From Streptomyces djakartensis (lineage in GTDB: Bacteria; Actinomycetota; Actinomycetes; Streptomycetales; Streptomycetaceae), in NCBI RefSeq assembly GCF_014651075.1, contig NZ_BMWE01000006.1:1-64000 (forward strand): DNA of 64,000 nucleotides, written 5' to 3'. This document shows positions 35,190-44,699 of the stretch, piece by piece; position 1 is the first letter of the stretch; the number at the start of each line of letters is the position of its first letter. The notes below the pieces were generated by a model. It saw only the letters and a list, made by a program, of their open reading frames with translations. It ran no database searches and was not told the DNA's origin. The translations under genes and the position numbers were made by a program.

Positions 35190-38100
35190 ATGGCCACGCG
35201 CTTCGGGATCCTGGGGACCATAGAGGTACGGCGGGACGGGGCCCCGGTCGACGTAGGACACGCGATGCAGCGCCGGGTGCTCGCCGCGCTGCTCGTCGAC
35301 GCGGACCGGCCGGTGTCGGCCGACGCGCTGGTGGACCGGGTGTGGGGGGACACCGAGTCGGCGAACGGCCGCCGGACGCTGTACGGATACCTCTCCCGGC
35401 TGCGGCACGTACTCGCTGCCGACGGCACCGCCATCACACGGGAGCGGGGCGGCGGCTACCGCCTGGCGGTCGAGCCCTCGGCGGTGGACGCACACCGCTT
35501 CCGCGAACTGTCGGCCCGGGCCCGGCAGGCCAACGGCGACGAGCAGGCGGAGGCCCTGTGGCGGGAAGCCCTGGCGCTGTGGCGGGGCAGCGCGTTCGCG
35601 GGCGTGGACACCCCGTGGTTCAACGCGCAGCGCCACCTCCTCGACGGCGAGCGGCTGGCCGCCGAGCTGGAGCTGGCCGACGTGCGGCTGCGCCTGGCGC
35701 AACACCACGCGATGGTGAGCGAGTTGACCGCCCGGGCCGAGGCGTATCCGCTCGACGAACGGGTGATCGGGCAACTGATCCTGGCCCTGTACCGGTGTGA
35801 ACGGCAGGCCGAAGCGCTGGAGGTGTACGAGCGCGCTCGACGACGACTCGCCGACGAACTGGGCGTCGACCCCGGCACGGCGCTGCGGCGGCTGTACGAA
35901 CGAATCCTCACCGCCGACCCGCAGCTCGCCGCGCCCCGCTCCACCGCACCACCCGCCCCCACCAAACCGGCGGGCACCACCGGACCGGCCACCGCCGCAC
36001 AACCGGCCACCGTCACGCAACCGGCAACCGTCACGCAACCGGCCACCGTCACAAGAGCGCCCGCCACCACGAAACCGTCCGCCACCACGAAACCGTCCGC
36101 CACCGCGAAACCGCCCGCCAAGAGCGGAACGGGTGGGGGCGTGAACGCGGGCCCGCCCATGGCACGCCAGCTCGCTCCCCGGCTCCTCCCAGCGGACCTG
36201 TCACTCTTCGTCGGCCGGGAGGACGAGACGGACGAGGCCCGCCAACTGCTCGGCGAGGAACGGCCCGGCCCGGTGACGCTGCTGGTCACCGGCCCCGCCG
36301 GAGTGGGCAAGACCGCCTTCGCCGTGCGTACGGGGCACCTGCTCGCCTCCCGCTTCCCCGACGGCCAGCTCCACGCGGACCTGCGCGGCTTCGGCGACGA
36401 TCCGGCCGAGCCGTTCACGGTCCTCGGCACCTTCCTCCGCGCGCTCGGCATCCCCGGCGGCACCGTCCCCGCCGAGCTGACCGGCCGCGTCCACCTCTAC
36501 CGCACCCTCCTGGCAGGACGGCAGATGCTCGTCGTCCTGGACAACGCCGCCAGTGCCCAGCAGGTGAGCGACCTCCTGCCCAGCGGCGTGCGCTGCGCCA
36601 CCATCATCACCAGCCGGACGACCATGGCGGAACTGAACGGCCGCCGGCTCCCCCTGGACGTACTGGACCCCACCACGGGACTCGACCTGCTGCGCGAGAT
36701 GCTGGGCCGGGACCGGACCGACGCCGACTCCGGTTCCGCCCGCTCCATCGTGGAAACCTGCGGCGGACTCCCCCTCGCGGTGTGGGTCGCCGGGGCGCGG
36801 CTGGCCGCCCGGCCGCACTGGCCCCTGGCCAAGGTGGCGCGCGCCCTCGCCGACGAGCAGCGCAAACTCGACGAGTTGGCCGTCGGCCACATCGCCGTAC
36901 GGGCAAGCCTCGAACTGACCTACCAGCAGATGTCCGCGGCGACCCAGCACGCCCTGCGCTTGATCGCCCAGCTGCCCGGACCGAACTTCGCCGCCTGGGC
37001 CCTGGCCGCGCTGCTGGACACAGGCCTGCCCGAGGCGGAGGCCGTCCTCGACGACCTGGTCGAGGTGCACCTGGTGCAGACCGGTTCGGTGGACGCGACC
37101 GGAATCCGCTACCAACTGCACGACCTGGTGCGGCTGTTCGCCAGAGAGCGTGCGGAGCAGGACCTCCCCGAGCGGGAGCGCACGGCCGCCCTCACCCGAT
37201 TACTCGGGGCGAGCCTGCACCTCGCCGACCTCGCCGCGGACACCCTCAGCGTCGACTTCCAGGGCATCTCACAGCTCGACCTGGCCCCCTGGCGGCTGAC
37301 CCCCGCCGAAGCCGATCAACTGCTCGCCGACCCGCTCGCCTGGTTCAACGACGAACGCCAGTTCCTCATCGCCGTGGCGGAACAGGCCCTGGACGGAGGG
37401 GAGGATGTCGTTCCCGCCGCCGGACTGGCCACCGCCCTCACGACCCTCTTCCAGGTCGGCAGCCACTTCGACGACTGGGAGAGGCTCCAGAACCGGGCGC
37501 TCAAGGCCGCCCTCAGCAGCGGCGACCGGCACAGCGCCGCGAAAATCCACCGCTGCCTCGGCGAACTCACCACCATCCTCGACCGCTACCCGGAAGCACT
37601 CGACCACTTCGAGCAGGCCCTGCTGCTCGCCGAGGGCGAGGGGCCCACGTACCGGGCCAGCGCCACGGCCGGGCTGGCCTATGTGCACCGGCTCCTCGGC
37701 CAGTACGCCTCCGCCGTGCTCCACTTCGAAGAGGCCGCCGAACTCGCCGAATCGGCGGGCAACGTCAACTGTCTCGCCTACGCGATCAACGGCCTCGGCG
37801 TCATCGATCTCGAACAGGGCCGTGTCGAGGCCGCCATCGCGCGGTTCACGGAGTGCCTGCGGGTCAGCCGGGTCGCGGGCTACCGCCCGGGGGAGGCCCG
37901 GGCCCTGCGCTGTCTGGGCCAGAGCCATCGCGCACTCGGCGCCTACCCAGCCGCCGCCGACGCCTACCGGCAAGCCGTCGCGATCAGCGAGGACCTCGGC
38001 GACCGCCTCAGCGCCACCCACGCCACGAGCTGGCTCGGAGACGTCCTGATCCGGCAGGGCGAACACCGGGAAGGACGCCGCCTGCTGGCCCGGAGCCTGT

Positions 38101-38357
38101 GGACGTACCGGGAATTCGGCAACCTCTGGGGCGAAGCGGCGACCCTGTACGCGCTGGCCGAGGCACAACTCGCGGTGGGCCGTCCGGCACCGGCCCGCAG
38201 ACGCGCCGAAGCCGCCGTCCGACTCTGGAGACAGATCGGTTCCAGCAGGTGGCTGGCCGTCGGCCTGGACACCCTCGCCGAGGCACACGCCCTGTCCGGC
38301 GACCACGCAGCCGCGGCCCGCGCCCGCGACGAGGCCGAAGAGGTACGCAAGACTTGA
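35190..38357 (+). CDS. AfsR/SARP-type regulator with NB-ARC and TPR domains
   Basis: 1055 residues from ATG 35190 (GTG 35187 directly before it). Domains: winged-helix OmpR-like DNA binding (about 1-95, 'FGILGTIEVRRDG'), BTAD (about 100-245), a Thr/Pro/Ala linker with repeated 'TQPATV' and 'TTKPSA' units, NB-ARC with Walker A 'GPAGVGKTAF', then TPRs in the C-terminal third. Binds direct repeats near promoters of secondary-metabolism or developmental genes. It contains a TTA leucine codon at 37200-37202, so translation probably depends on bldA. No biosynthetic genes are adjacent; its target is elsewhere or the neighbouring secreted protein. Confidence 0.93.
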   Translation: MATRFGILGTIEVRRDGAPVDVGHAMQRRVLAALLVDADRPVSADALVDRVWGDTESANGRRTLYGYLSRLRHVLAADGTAITRERGGGYRLAVEPSAVDAHRFRELSARARQANGDEQAEALWREALALWRGSAFAGVDTPWFNAQRHLLDGERLAAELELADVRLRLAQHHAMVSELTARAEAYPLDERVIGQLILALYRCERQAEALEVYERARRRLADELGVDPGTALRRLYERILTADPQLAAPRSTAPPAPTKPAGTTGPATAAQPATVTQPATVTQPATVTRAPATTKPSATTKPSATAKPPAKSGTGGGVNAGPPMARQLAPRLLPADLSLFVGREDETDEARQLLGEERPGPVTLLVTGPAGVGKTAFAVRTGHLLASRFPDGQLHADLRGFGDDPAEPFTVLGTFLRALGIPGGTVPAELTGRVHLYRTLLAGRQMLVVLDNAASAQQVSDLLPSGVRCATIITSRTTMAELNGRRLPLDVLDPTTGLDLLREMLGRDRTDADSGSARSIVETCGGLPLAVWVAGARLAARPHWPLAKVARALADEQRKLDELAVGHIAVRASLELTYQQMSAATQHALRLIAQLPGPNFAAWALAALLDTGLPEAEAVLDDLVEVHLVQTGSVDATGIRYQLHDLVRLFARERAEQDLPERERTAALTRLLGASLHLADLAADTLSVDFQGISQLDLAPWRLTPAEADQLLADPLAWFNDERQFLIAVAEQALDGGEDVVPAAGLATALTTLFQVGSHFDDWERLQNRALKAALSSGDRHSAAKIHRCLGELTTILDRYPEALDHFEQALLLAEGEGPTYRASATAGLAYVHRLLGQYASAVLHFEEAAELAESAGNVNCLAYAINGLGVIDLEQGRVEAAIARFTECLRVSRVAGYRPGEARALRCLGQSHRALGAYPAAADAYRQAVAISEDLGDRLSATHATSWLGDVLIRQGEHREGRRLLARSLWTYREFGNLWGEAATLYALAEAQLAVGRPAPARRRAEAAVRLWRQIGSSRWLAVGLDTLAEAHALSGDHAAAARARDEAEEVRKT

Positions 38358-38470
38358 AGCTACGGCTACGGCTACGATGGCGGGCCGGACCCTCCGGAAC
38401 CCGCCGGCATGGGGATCAGCTGTAAGTCGTCATCGGTGACGGGCCGCGACGGCGTGCGTAGGCTCGCGGC

Positions 38471-39010
38471 GTGACGTTGGTGTGGCTGACAGGTAATTCA
38501 GGTACTGGTAAGTCCGCGGTCTGCGGGGTGTTGCGAGAGCGCGGCTACGTCGCGCTCGACGCCGACGAGGACGGCTTCAGCCGCTGGATCGATCGAGCCA
38601 ACGGCGACCTCGTGACGGACCCTCCGTATCCGGTTCCCAGGGGCTGGCTAGATCGATACGGCTGGGTGATCAGCCGCGAGCGCGTCGAGACCCTCGCCGA
38701 GGAATCATGTTCCCGCATCGCGTTCCTGTGTGGTTCGGCGGAGAACGAGGCAGACGTCCGCGATCTCTTCGACCTCACCGTGTGCCTGGTCATCGACGAG
38801 GACACCCTCCGCCACCGGCTCGCGACCCGGACGACGAACCCATTCGGTCAACATCCCGAAGAACTCGCAGCGGCCCTGAAGTGGAACCCTCGGATGCGAG
38901 CGATCTACGAAAGCCTCGGCGCGACCGTCATCGATGCGGCATCCAAGCCGGTGACCGAGGTGGCGGACAGCGTGCTCGACGCGGTCCGGGAGCTGAGAGG
39001 CGGGACTTAA
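38471..39010 (+). CDS. P-loop nucleoside/small-molecule kinase
   Basis: 179 residues, GTG start. Walker A 'GNSGTGKS' at residues 8-15. 'VALDADEDGFSRWIDRANGD' places Asp residues where shikimate/gluconate-type kinases bind substrate. 'CLVIDEDTLRHRLATRTTNPFGQHPEEL' is the LID-like region with several Arg/Thr. Substrate unknown. Its end overlaps the convergent downstream gene by 4 bp. Confidence 0.8.
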   Translation: MTLVWLTGNSGTGKSAVCGVLRERGYVALDADEDGFSRWIDRANGDLVTDPPYPVPRGWLDRYGWVISRERVETLAEESCSRIAFLCGSAENEADVRDLFDLTVCLVIDEDTLRHRLATRTTNPFGQHPEELAAALKWNPRMRAIYESLGATVIDAASKPVTEVADSVLDAVRELRGGT

Positions 39011-39315
39011 GCTGGTTTCCGCTCGCCCCGCCTCATCCGCCGCGTCAGTCCTGGAGCCCAGAGCCATGTACGGCTGCGGCTTACGCCTGCGATGTCGGCG
39101 CTGTGCACGGCCGCCACCACCGTCATCACCGGCCAAGCCGGCAGAGTCGTCCCAAGCTGCGCGTAAGCCCCACCCGTGCCGATCGCGACGACCACGAACT
39201 CGGCCGGGAAGACCAGCACTGCGAGCAGTGTTCCTACGAGGGCAAGTCCCCACGCACGGGTGATGGCGCGAGACGCGAGAGCCCGTCCTCCGCCGGGGAT
39301 CAAGCCCATCAGCAC
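39007..39315 (-). CDS. putative two-helix membrane protein
   Basis: 102 residues with two hydrophobic segments ('GLALVGTLLAVLVFPAEFVVVAIG' and 'LPAWPVMTVVAAVHSADIAGV') and a basic tail. Composition is protein-like, but I know no family. It overlaps the kinase stop by 4 bp. Could be a real small gene or a remnant at the edge of the acquired region. Confidence 0.5.
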   Translation of the reverse strand: MLMGLIPGGGRALASRAITRAWGLALVGTLLAVLVFPAEFVVVAIGTGGAYAQLGTTLPAWPVMTVVAAVHSADIAGVSRSRTWLWAPGLTRRMRRGERKPA

Positions 39316-39424
39316 CCCAGGGGATGCCCGGTACGCAAGCCATCAGCAGACCGACCCGCACGCCCCGCCCCAGCACGCCCTGCTTGCTTATACGTATCCA
39401 CCCCTCGCTTCTTGCCCGTGCTGC

Positions 39425-39436
39425 GGGGGGGGGGGG
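39425..39436. repeat. homopolymer of 12 G
   Basis: Twelve consecutive G at the 3' end of the truncated phosphotransferase gene. Runs of this length are uncommon in coding regions and are prone to slippage. Confidence 0.95.
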
Positions 39437-39439
39437 AGA

Positions 39440-40012
39440 TCACGTGAGGGGCCTGGTTGCCACCGATTGGAATGGGACGATCAGCAGCAGCAGTTCGCCC
39501 GCTGGGGTGATCAGCATGTTGTGCGGAGACGTGTCCGTGTGGGCGAGTCCTCTGCCTTGCAGTCCGGACGGCACGTCCTCGGACAGAAACTCGGTCCAGC
39601 GTGAGTGGAGCGGCTTCTTGTGCAGGGTCTCGGGCCACGGCGCCTCGGTCAGTACGGAGAGGGTGCGCACGAGCTGGACGAGGTCGCGGGAGCCCGGAGT
39701 CAGGTCCGGGTGGCGGCCATGGACGTATTCGTAGCCGTAGAGCAGCCAGCCGCCAGCGTCGGCTTCCCACAGCACTTTGGGGGCGCACGGGGCGATGCGC
39801 GTGACGTTCGCTTCGTGGCGATACACCCATGCCTGCGGGTCGTCACGGCGGGTGCCCTTGACGAACGCTCGCCCCGTCGATGTGCTGACGGTGCAGGCGA
39901 GCCGGGACATGACGCCGTGCGGCGGGGCCTCGGCCGCCTGGGCCGGGCCGGTGTGCCGCTCGACGGCGATCCGAGCCGCAGAGGGGAGATTCTGCCATTC
40001 GATGCGGTTCAC
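39440..40012 (-). pseudogene. truncated aminoglycoside phosphotransferase-like gene
   Basis: 190 residues. Begins like full-length Streptomyces APH-family kinases ('RIEWQNLPSAARIAVERHTGP', 'FVKGTRRDDPQAWVYRHEANVTRI'), and includes the catalytic-loop form 'LAHTDTSPHNMLITPAGELLLL'. The expected following metal-binding 'DW' motif and about 80 C-terminal residues are missing; the frame runs instead into 'IVPFQSVATRPLT' and a stop beside a 12-G run. So the gene is broken by deletion or rearrangement and probably not functional. It marks the left border of the low-GC island. Confidence 0.75.
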
Positions 40013-40302
40013 CGCAGTCTCCTGTGACGAGTCGAACTAAGCGGGACGCCCCCGGTCTGGCCACAGCGTGGCACAGACCGAGGGCCTGCAGAATCCCGTC
40101 AGGGATGGTTCGGACTGACTTGAAAACTACGAGAGCGATGATGGCGGGCTACCCCCGAATGGCCGGGGGAGAGACGTGCGCCTTCTGGAATCGGCAGGCG
40201 AGCTGATCGCCGGCTCCTCCACTGGACCACTGCCCGAGGCCATGATCCGGACGACATCCTCGACCGCGCTCAGATGCACTACGAGGCTGAAGCGGACGCG
40301 GC
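40013..40302. other. island border, no intact gene
   Basis: 290 bp between the broken kinase and the HNH gene. One plus-strand frame ends in 'DDILDRAQMHYEAEADAA' before a stop at about 40306, but it has no start and could be a gene remnant. Nothing else recognised. Confidence 0.35.
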
Positions 40303-41052
40303 CTAGTGAGTCGGCGACTGAACGGACTTGCGTATCAGCTCCCGGAGAACGGTCGGTGTGCGCCAGGATTCCCCGGGACGGCTTCTGTGGCACATGCGAT
40401 GGCAGTTGGCACACAGGCATGCGAGGTCGTCAAGACTGGTTTCTCGTGGTCCGGAAGCATGGAGGGGAGTGAGGTGATGCACTTCGATGTAGCCCTCCCC
40501 CAGATCTCCGAAGATACGGGCGAAGTCGAATTCGCAGACCTCGCACTGCAGCGTGCTGCCACGTCGCCGTACTTGCTCGATCTTCAACGACCGGAGCTTA
40601 GGGTCTCGCTCCCGGGCGAGTGCGCGGCGGACGAGCAGGCGACCTTCGATGGCTGTCACGCCCTCCTCGTCGACCTCGTCAGGTTGCGGCGGGATGGCGT
40701 GCAGGTCGCCAGAAGCGATGCCCTCCTCGATCGCCCTCGCTGCTTGAAGCATCTCAGCTTCACGTGTCGTGAAGGCCTCAATCATGAACAGCGTGGGCTT
40801 CCCGCATCGTGTCTTCTTGCCGGAGTACGAGCTGTGATTCGTCATGAAGTCTGTCGTCTTGCGGCTGACGCTGTCCGGAGAACGGAAGCTGGGCAGCGCC
40901 CGAGCCTCGGGCCTGTGGAGCGGCAGCGACCGCAGCAGCTCCGAGAGCTCGTGTACCGCGCGGTCCGTGGTGCGCAGCTCGCGCCAGCCGTTCCTCACAA
41001 CCAGTGCTCCGGCCAGCACAAGCTCGTCTTCGGTCCACGTAGGTATGCGCAT
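40303..41052 (-). CDS. HNH endonuclease (McrA-like C-terminal domain)
   Basis: 249 residues from ATG 41052. N-terminal half 'WTEDELVLAGALVVRNGWRELRTTDRAVHELSELLRSLPLH' and 'MTNHSSYSGKKTRCGKPTLFMIEAF' is typical of a group of phage-defence nucleases. C-terminal HNH: 'CEVCEFDFARIFGDLGEGYIEVHHLTPLHASGPRETSLDDLACLCANCHRMCHRSR'. It lies next to the cytosine methyltransferase gene, divergent from it. It could restrict modified DNA or belong to the island's restriction system. Confidence 0.85.
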   Translation of the reverse strand: MRIPTWTEDELVLAGALVVRNGWRELRTTDRAVHELSELLRSLPLHRPEARALPSFRSPDSVSRKTTDFMTNHSSYSGKKTRCGKPTLFMIEAFTTREAEMLQAARAIEEGIASGDLHAIPPQPDEVDEEGVTAIEGRLLVRRALARERDPKLRSLKIEQVRRRGSTLQCEVCEFDFARIFGDLGEGYIEVHHLTPLHASGPRETSLDDLACLCANCHRMCHRSRPGESWRTPTVLRELIRKSVQSPTH

Positions 41053-41213
41053 GGGCAATATCGTATGAGTGTTCGGCGTAACGGAGGGTGCGTTCAGTGC
41101 GCCTCGGGGCGTGCTGCACACTTGGTGAGGTCTCGTTGTCAGTGGGGTCTGTCACCCTCAGTGATGGTGGATTGCAAACTGTGTCTGCCGCTGTACAGCT
41201 ATAAGGAGGGGGC

Positions 41214-42437
41214 ATGACCCACACGAACGAACAGCAGCGCTCCGACGGCGAGGTCGAGGAGCCCGAGTTCACCTCGATCGAGATCTGCGCTGGAGCGGGC
41301 GGGCAAGCCCTTGGCCTCCGTCAGGCTGGATTCGGTCACCTCGCCCTCGTAGAGATTGATCAGTATGCGGCGAGGACGCTGCAGGCGAACGTCGAATCTC
41401 ACCCTGAGTGGGCCTGGGAGAGAAGGAACTGTGACGTTCTGCCGCCCACGGACGTCAATGACTTCGAGTCGACAAAGCATCTGCAGAAGAGTGCGGAGGA
41501 ACTCCGGCGGCGCGGATTGGACCTGCTGGCTGGTGGAGTTCCTTGCCCGCCGTTCTCCCATGCCGGCAAGCAACTCGGCAAGGCCGACGAGCGCGACCTT
41601 TTCCCGGCGATGCTGGACCTCATCCAGGAGTTGAACCCCCGCGCCGTCATGATCGAAAATGTCCGCGGGATTATGGATCCGAAGTTCGAAGACTACCGGG
41701 ACTGGATCAAGGCGCGGCTCCAAGGTGGCTGGTACCGCGGTGACGACGGGCAGAGGGTCTGGGAAGACGGTCTCGGCTACAAGGTATGTGAATGGGGTGT
41801 TCTGGAGGCCAGTGACTTCGGTGTCCCGCAGCTTCGTCCTCGTGCCATCCTCGTTGCTTTCCGAAGCGATGTCCTGAAGGACGTTAAGTACGAGTGGCCT
41901 GCTGGGACTCATGACCATGTCAGCGTTGCGGAAGCGCTAGAGGAGTCCATGCGTGCCCGGTTCGAGCCGTATTTCCAAGGCGCTCGTGCTGAGCAGGCCC
42001 ATGCGGCATACGAGCTTTGGCTCGACAATGCACGTAAGCGTCACCAAGCCCTCTTGGAAAAAGGCGGTAGTGGTATCGCCCCCACGCTAGTCGGCGGATC
42101 GAAGAAGCACGGGGGGGCCGACCTTGGTCCTAGCCGGGCGAAAGCTGCCTGGAAGCAGCTCGGCATCAATGCCTTGGGTGTGGCTAACGATCCCGAGACC
42201 TGCAGGCAGAAGGGTACTGAGGATCGTGACCTGTTCGGGCCGAACGGACCGATGCTCACCGTGCAGCAGGCGGCTATTATCCAGGGGTTCCCGCCCGAGT
42301 GGCAGTTCGCGGGTGGTAAGACCGCGCAGTACCGGCAGGTCGGCAATGCCTTCCCGCCGCCCGTGGCCAAGGCGGTCGGTGAGTCGATCGCTGATGTCCT
42401 GAGAGCTGCGAGGGAGCGGGACAGCGAGAAGGCTTGA
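41214..42437 (+). CDS. C5 cytosine DNA methyltransferase
   Basis: 407 residues, ATG after AAGGAGG. Motif I 'SIEICAGAGGQALGLRQAGF', catalytic motif IV 'GGVPCPPFSHAGKQLG', motif VI 'VMIENVRG', motif VIII 'GVPQLRPRAI', motif IX-X 'QGFPPEWQF...QVGNAFPPPVAKAVGESI'. It methylates cytosine at C5. Given the neighbouring NaeI- and NgoMIV-type nucleases, the target is probably GCCGGC. The third-position GC is lower than in flanking genes, a sign of acquisition. Confidence 0.95.
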   Translation: MTHTNEQQRSDGEVEEPEFTSIEICAGAGGQALGLRQAGFGHLALVEIDQYAARTLQANVESHPEWAWERRNCDVLPPTDVNDFESTKHLQKSAEELRRRGLDLLAGGVPCPPFSHAGKQLGKADERDLFPAMLDLIQELNPRAVMIENVRGIMDPKFEDYRDWIKARLQGGWYRGDDGQRVWEDGLGYKVCEWGVLEASDFGVPQLRPRAILVAFRSDVLKDVKYEWPAGTHDHVSVAEALEESMRARFEPYFQGARAEQAHAAYELWLDNARKRHQALLEKGGSGIAPTLVGGSKKHGGADLGPSRAKAAWKQLGINALGVANDPETCRQKGTEDRDLFGPNGPMLTVQQAAIIQGFPPEWQFAGGKTAQYRQVGNAFPPPVAKAVGESIADVLRAARERDSEKA

Positions 42438-42444
42438 GCCGCCG

Positions 42445-42939
42445 CTATCGGCTGTCGGCCGGGCGCGATTGAGGGCGGCGCTTTGAGACTTCCGCAGCGA
42501 TTTGGGCTGCACACTCTGAGGCCGGTTCGTGTTCCCAGAACCGGAGCACAGCCCAGCCGGCCTCCGCTAGGCGCTGGTCGGTGTCCCGGTCACGTGCGAC
42601 GTTCCGGGCTACCTTGTCTGACCAGTAACCCGGATTGGTCTTCGGGGGCACGTAGTGTTCCGGGCAGCCGTGCCAGTAGCAGCCGTCGATGAAGACTGCG
42701 ACCTTCGCTGGACCGAAGACCATGTCGGCGGTCCGGCGAAGGCCCGGAAGTGGCTTGGCCGCCACCCGGTAACGCAGGCCCTTGGCGTGAACGAGCCGAC
42801 GGATAAGCCACTCTGGCTTGGTGTCCCTATTGCGGATGGCCTGCATGTTCCGGCGGCGAGCCGCGGAGGAGGCCCATGAGCCCGACGGAGGGAACCATTC
42901 ACCGTCCGGCTGGGCCGGGGAGCCTGATGTCTTACTCAT
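42445..42939 (-). CDS. vsr: very short patch repair endonuclease
   Basis: 164 residues. 'RRRNMQAIRNRDTKPEWLIRRLVHAKGLRYRVAAKPLPGLRRTADMVFGPAKVAVFIDGCYWHGCPEHYVPPKTNPGYWSDKVARNVARD' is a complete Vsr domain with catalytic Asp and the His/Cys metal cluster. It nicks at T:G mismatches made by deamination of 5-methylcytosine. It is convergent with the methyltransferase, 7 bp apart, consistent with repair at the same sites. Confidence 0.94.
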   Translation of the reverse strand: MSKTSGSPAQPDGEWFPPSGSWASSAARRRNMQAIRNRDTKPEWLIRRLVHAKGLRYRVAAKPLPGLRRTADMVFGPAKVAVFIDGCYWHGCPEHYVPPKTNPGYWSDKVARNVARDRDTDQRLAEAGWAVLRFWEHEPASECAAQIAAEVSKRRPQSRPADSR

Positions 42940-42951
42940 AGTCGTTCTGAC

Positions 42952-43709
42952 TTACCAGGTGGTCAACGTGGTGGCGAGTTCTTCGTACGGCCGGAGACGT
43001 CCCTGGCGGATGCACTCCGACAGGTCATCCTTCTGCTGACTGCTTCCGACTTCCCGCACAGCCGCCTGCAAGGCGTCGAGGGCGATGTGGTAGACGGCGT
43101 CGACCTCACCGGTGCCTCGGGCGATAGCAGCGATCCTGCTAGGCATTGGTTCGGCAGTCACAGTAACAAGATGCGGAAGCCGACCACGCCTGTGCCTGAT
43201 CATCTGTAGAAACTCGTGCCGGATGTTCTGTACCCGGTCGGACCGGATTGTCCACTTGCAGGAGATGGCGGCGTGCAGAAATGGGCGAGCATCGGGGGAG
43301 AGAGGTCCTGCTTGAGGCCGACAGTGACGTCGGGCTTGATCAGGTAGTCGAGCCCAAGGTCGGCACTCAGGACAGGGTTCTTAGCAACGACCTTCTTGAG
43401 GTTCCCCAGGTGGGCATACTGCAGGAAGTCTGCAATGACCTTTTTGTGGTCTACGTGCCAGGTGCGGGAACTGTCGGTTATCGGCAGGGATTTTTCTAGG
43501 TCCTCTTGCACCAGCCGCTCCAATGCGGTCCCAAGGCTCTTCGGCGTGCCCGGCAAGATTACCTCTGACGTGACACCCAAGTATTCAAGGATTCTCTCTG
43601 CCAGTGCCTTCGATGTCGTGCTGTTGCTGTCGGCGCTGTTAGGAACCGGTTCCCCTGTTGCCTTCAGCTTTTTCCAGCCGAGAAGCTGGGTCGCGAAGGG
43701 TGCGCTCAT
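42952..43709 (-). pseudogene. NgoMIV-family restriction endonuclease, frameshifted
   Basis: The first part (43709 to about 43295) encodes 'LPGTPKSLGTALERLVQEDLEKSL', 'QYAHLGNLKKVVAKNPVLSADLGLDYLIKPDVTVGLKQDL', matching NgoMIV (recognises GCCGGC). The last part, in another frame, encodes 'RHRRGRLPHLVTVTAEPMPSRIAAIARGTGEVDAVYHIALDALQ'. One added base in the GGGGG run at 43294-43298 joins them and restores 'ARPFLHAAISCKWTIRSDR', which holds the catalytic Cys-Lys. As written, no product would carry these residues. Could be a decayed gene, an indel, or a sequencing error. Confidence 0.85.
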
Positions 43710-43721
43710 GTCTATTTTTTT

Positions 43722-44699
43722 CTACTTCGTGTGGGAGGGGAGTAGCGGGGCTATTTCTGGAGCGTCATCTGGGGTGGCGATCACCCAGGGCTGCCCGTTC
43801 AAAATCACGTGGGGTGCATCCCCGTGGTGTGGACGTTGCATAGCAACGCGCGCGCTTACAAATTCTCCATCGCGTGGAGGCTGGAGGCCGAGTTTTTCAG
43901 CTACGGCACGATGGCTCTCGTAATCCCCCATGATGAGGATGCCGTCGCTCCTGAGGGCTGAACGCGACCCTCCATTGCCGCGGACGCGCTTCATGTAGTC
44001 CTTTTGCTGGGCGACTGTGCGAATCACGTTGCGGCCTATGCGCCGTTTCTGTACACGCCGGAACAGCTCGTTTAGACGCTGCTGTCCGGAATTCGATGCG
44101 AAGACTGCCTCGCGGTCAGAGGGGTTCATGTGGAGGAGCACATTCTCCGGCAGCTCTGAGTCGTGCCACAGCCAGACGATCTTGTCTCGGTGTATTGCCT
44201 TTACAGTGAGCTTCGCATCGCGATTGCTGCCCCTGTTAAGCCACTCCTCCCGCACCCGGAAGAGGCCGGCGCTCCAGCGGCTCTCATAGTCGTTGGCCCA
44301 CACGAGCAGGCAGAGATGCCCCCTGGCCTCTGGCGGGATCATCCATCCACCGAAGTTCTGAGAGTACTTGCAGTCCACGTCAATATCGGCTATCCGATAG
44401 TCCATCGCGTGGCCGTCTGCGAATTTGAATTCGCGTTGGAGATTGATTTCGACCAGCGTCCCTGCGTGGGTCCGCTCGGTCTTGCTTAGAGTTGCCCAGT
44501 CGTAGCGCCCTGTAACCTCCCCTTGTAGTAACTGATCGATTGTGTCACGCAGTACCGCTGCAAATCGCTCCCCTGTGGGGTCGATAGCCATCAGCTCCTT
44601 ACGTACTGTTTGAAGTTCTGCGTCCTGCTTCAGCTCCTCGGTCAGGGCAATGTTCTGTGCGGCGCTGATATCGAAAGGCAGCAACTGGGGTCCCCTCAA
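43722..44699 (-). CDS. NaeI-family type II restriction endonuclease
   Basis: 325 residues from TTG 44699 (TTGA overlap with the upstream stop). Similar throughout to NaeI: 'AVLRDTIDQLLQGEVTGRYDWATLSKTERTHAGTLVEINLQREF', then 'DYRIADIDVDCKYSQNFGGWMIPPEARGHLCLLVWANDYE' carrying the PD-(D/E)xK catalytic residues, and the C-terminal CAP-like DNA-binding/effector half 'VNELFRR' type 'LNELFRRVQKRRIGRNVIRTVAQQKDYMKRVRGNGGSRSALR'. NaeI recognises GCCGGC and needs a second DNA site to activate cleavage. Starts at the end of the Z1 gene, so it is co-translated. Confidence 0.92.
   Translation of the reverse strand: MRGPQLLPFDISAAQNIALTEELKQDAELQTVRKELMAIDPTGERFAAVLRDTIDQLLQGEVTGRYDWATLSKTERTHAGTLVEINLQREFKFADGHAMDYRIADIDVDCKYSQNFGGWMIPPEARGHLCLLVWANDYESRWSAGLFRVREEWLNRGSNRDAKLTVKAIHRDKIVWLWHDSELPENVLLHMNPSDREAVFASNSGQQRLNELFRRVQKRRIGRNVIRTVAQQKDYMKRVRGNGGSRSALRSDGILIMGDYESHRAVAEKLGLQPPRDGEFVSARVAMQRPHHGDAPHVILNGQPWVIATPDDAPEIAPLLPSHTK

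Noticed and set aside
35190..38357. SARP gene as marker of an antibiotic cluster
   Set aside because: No biosynthetic genes within the window; neighbours are unrelated.
40176..40472. Plus-strand frame before and within the HNH gene
   Set aside because: Antisense to the HNH coding region, no homologous motif seen.
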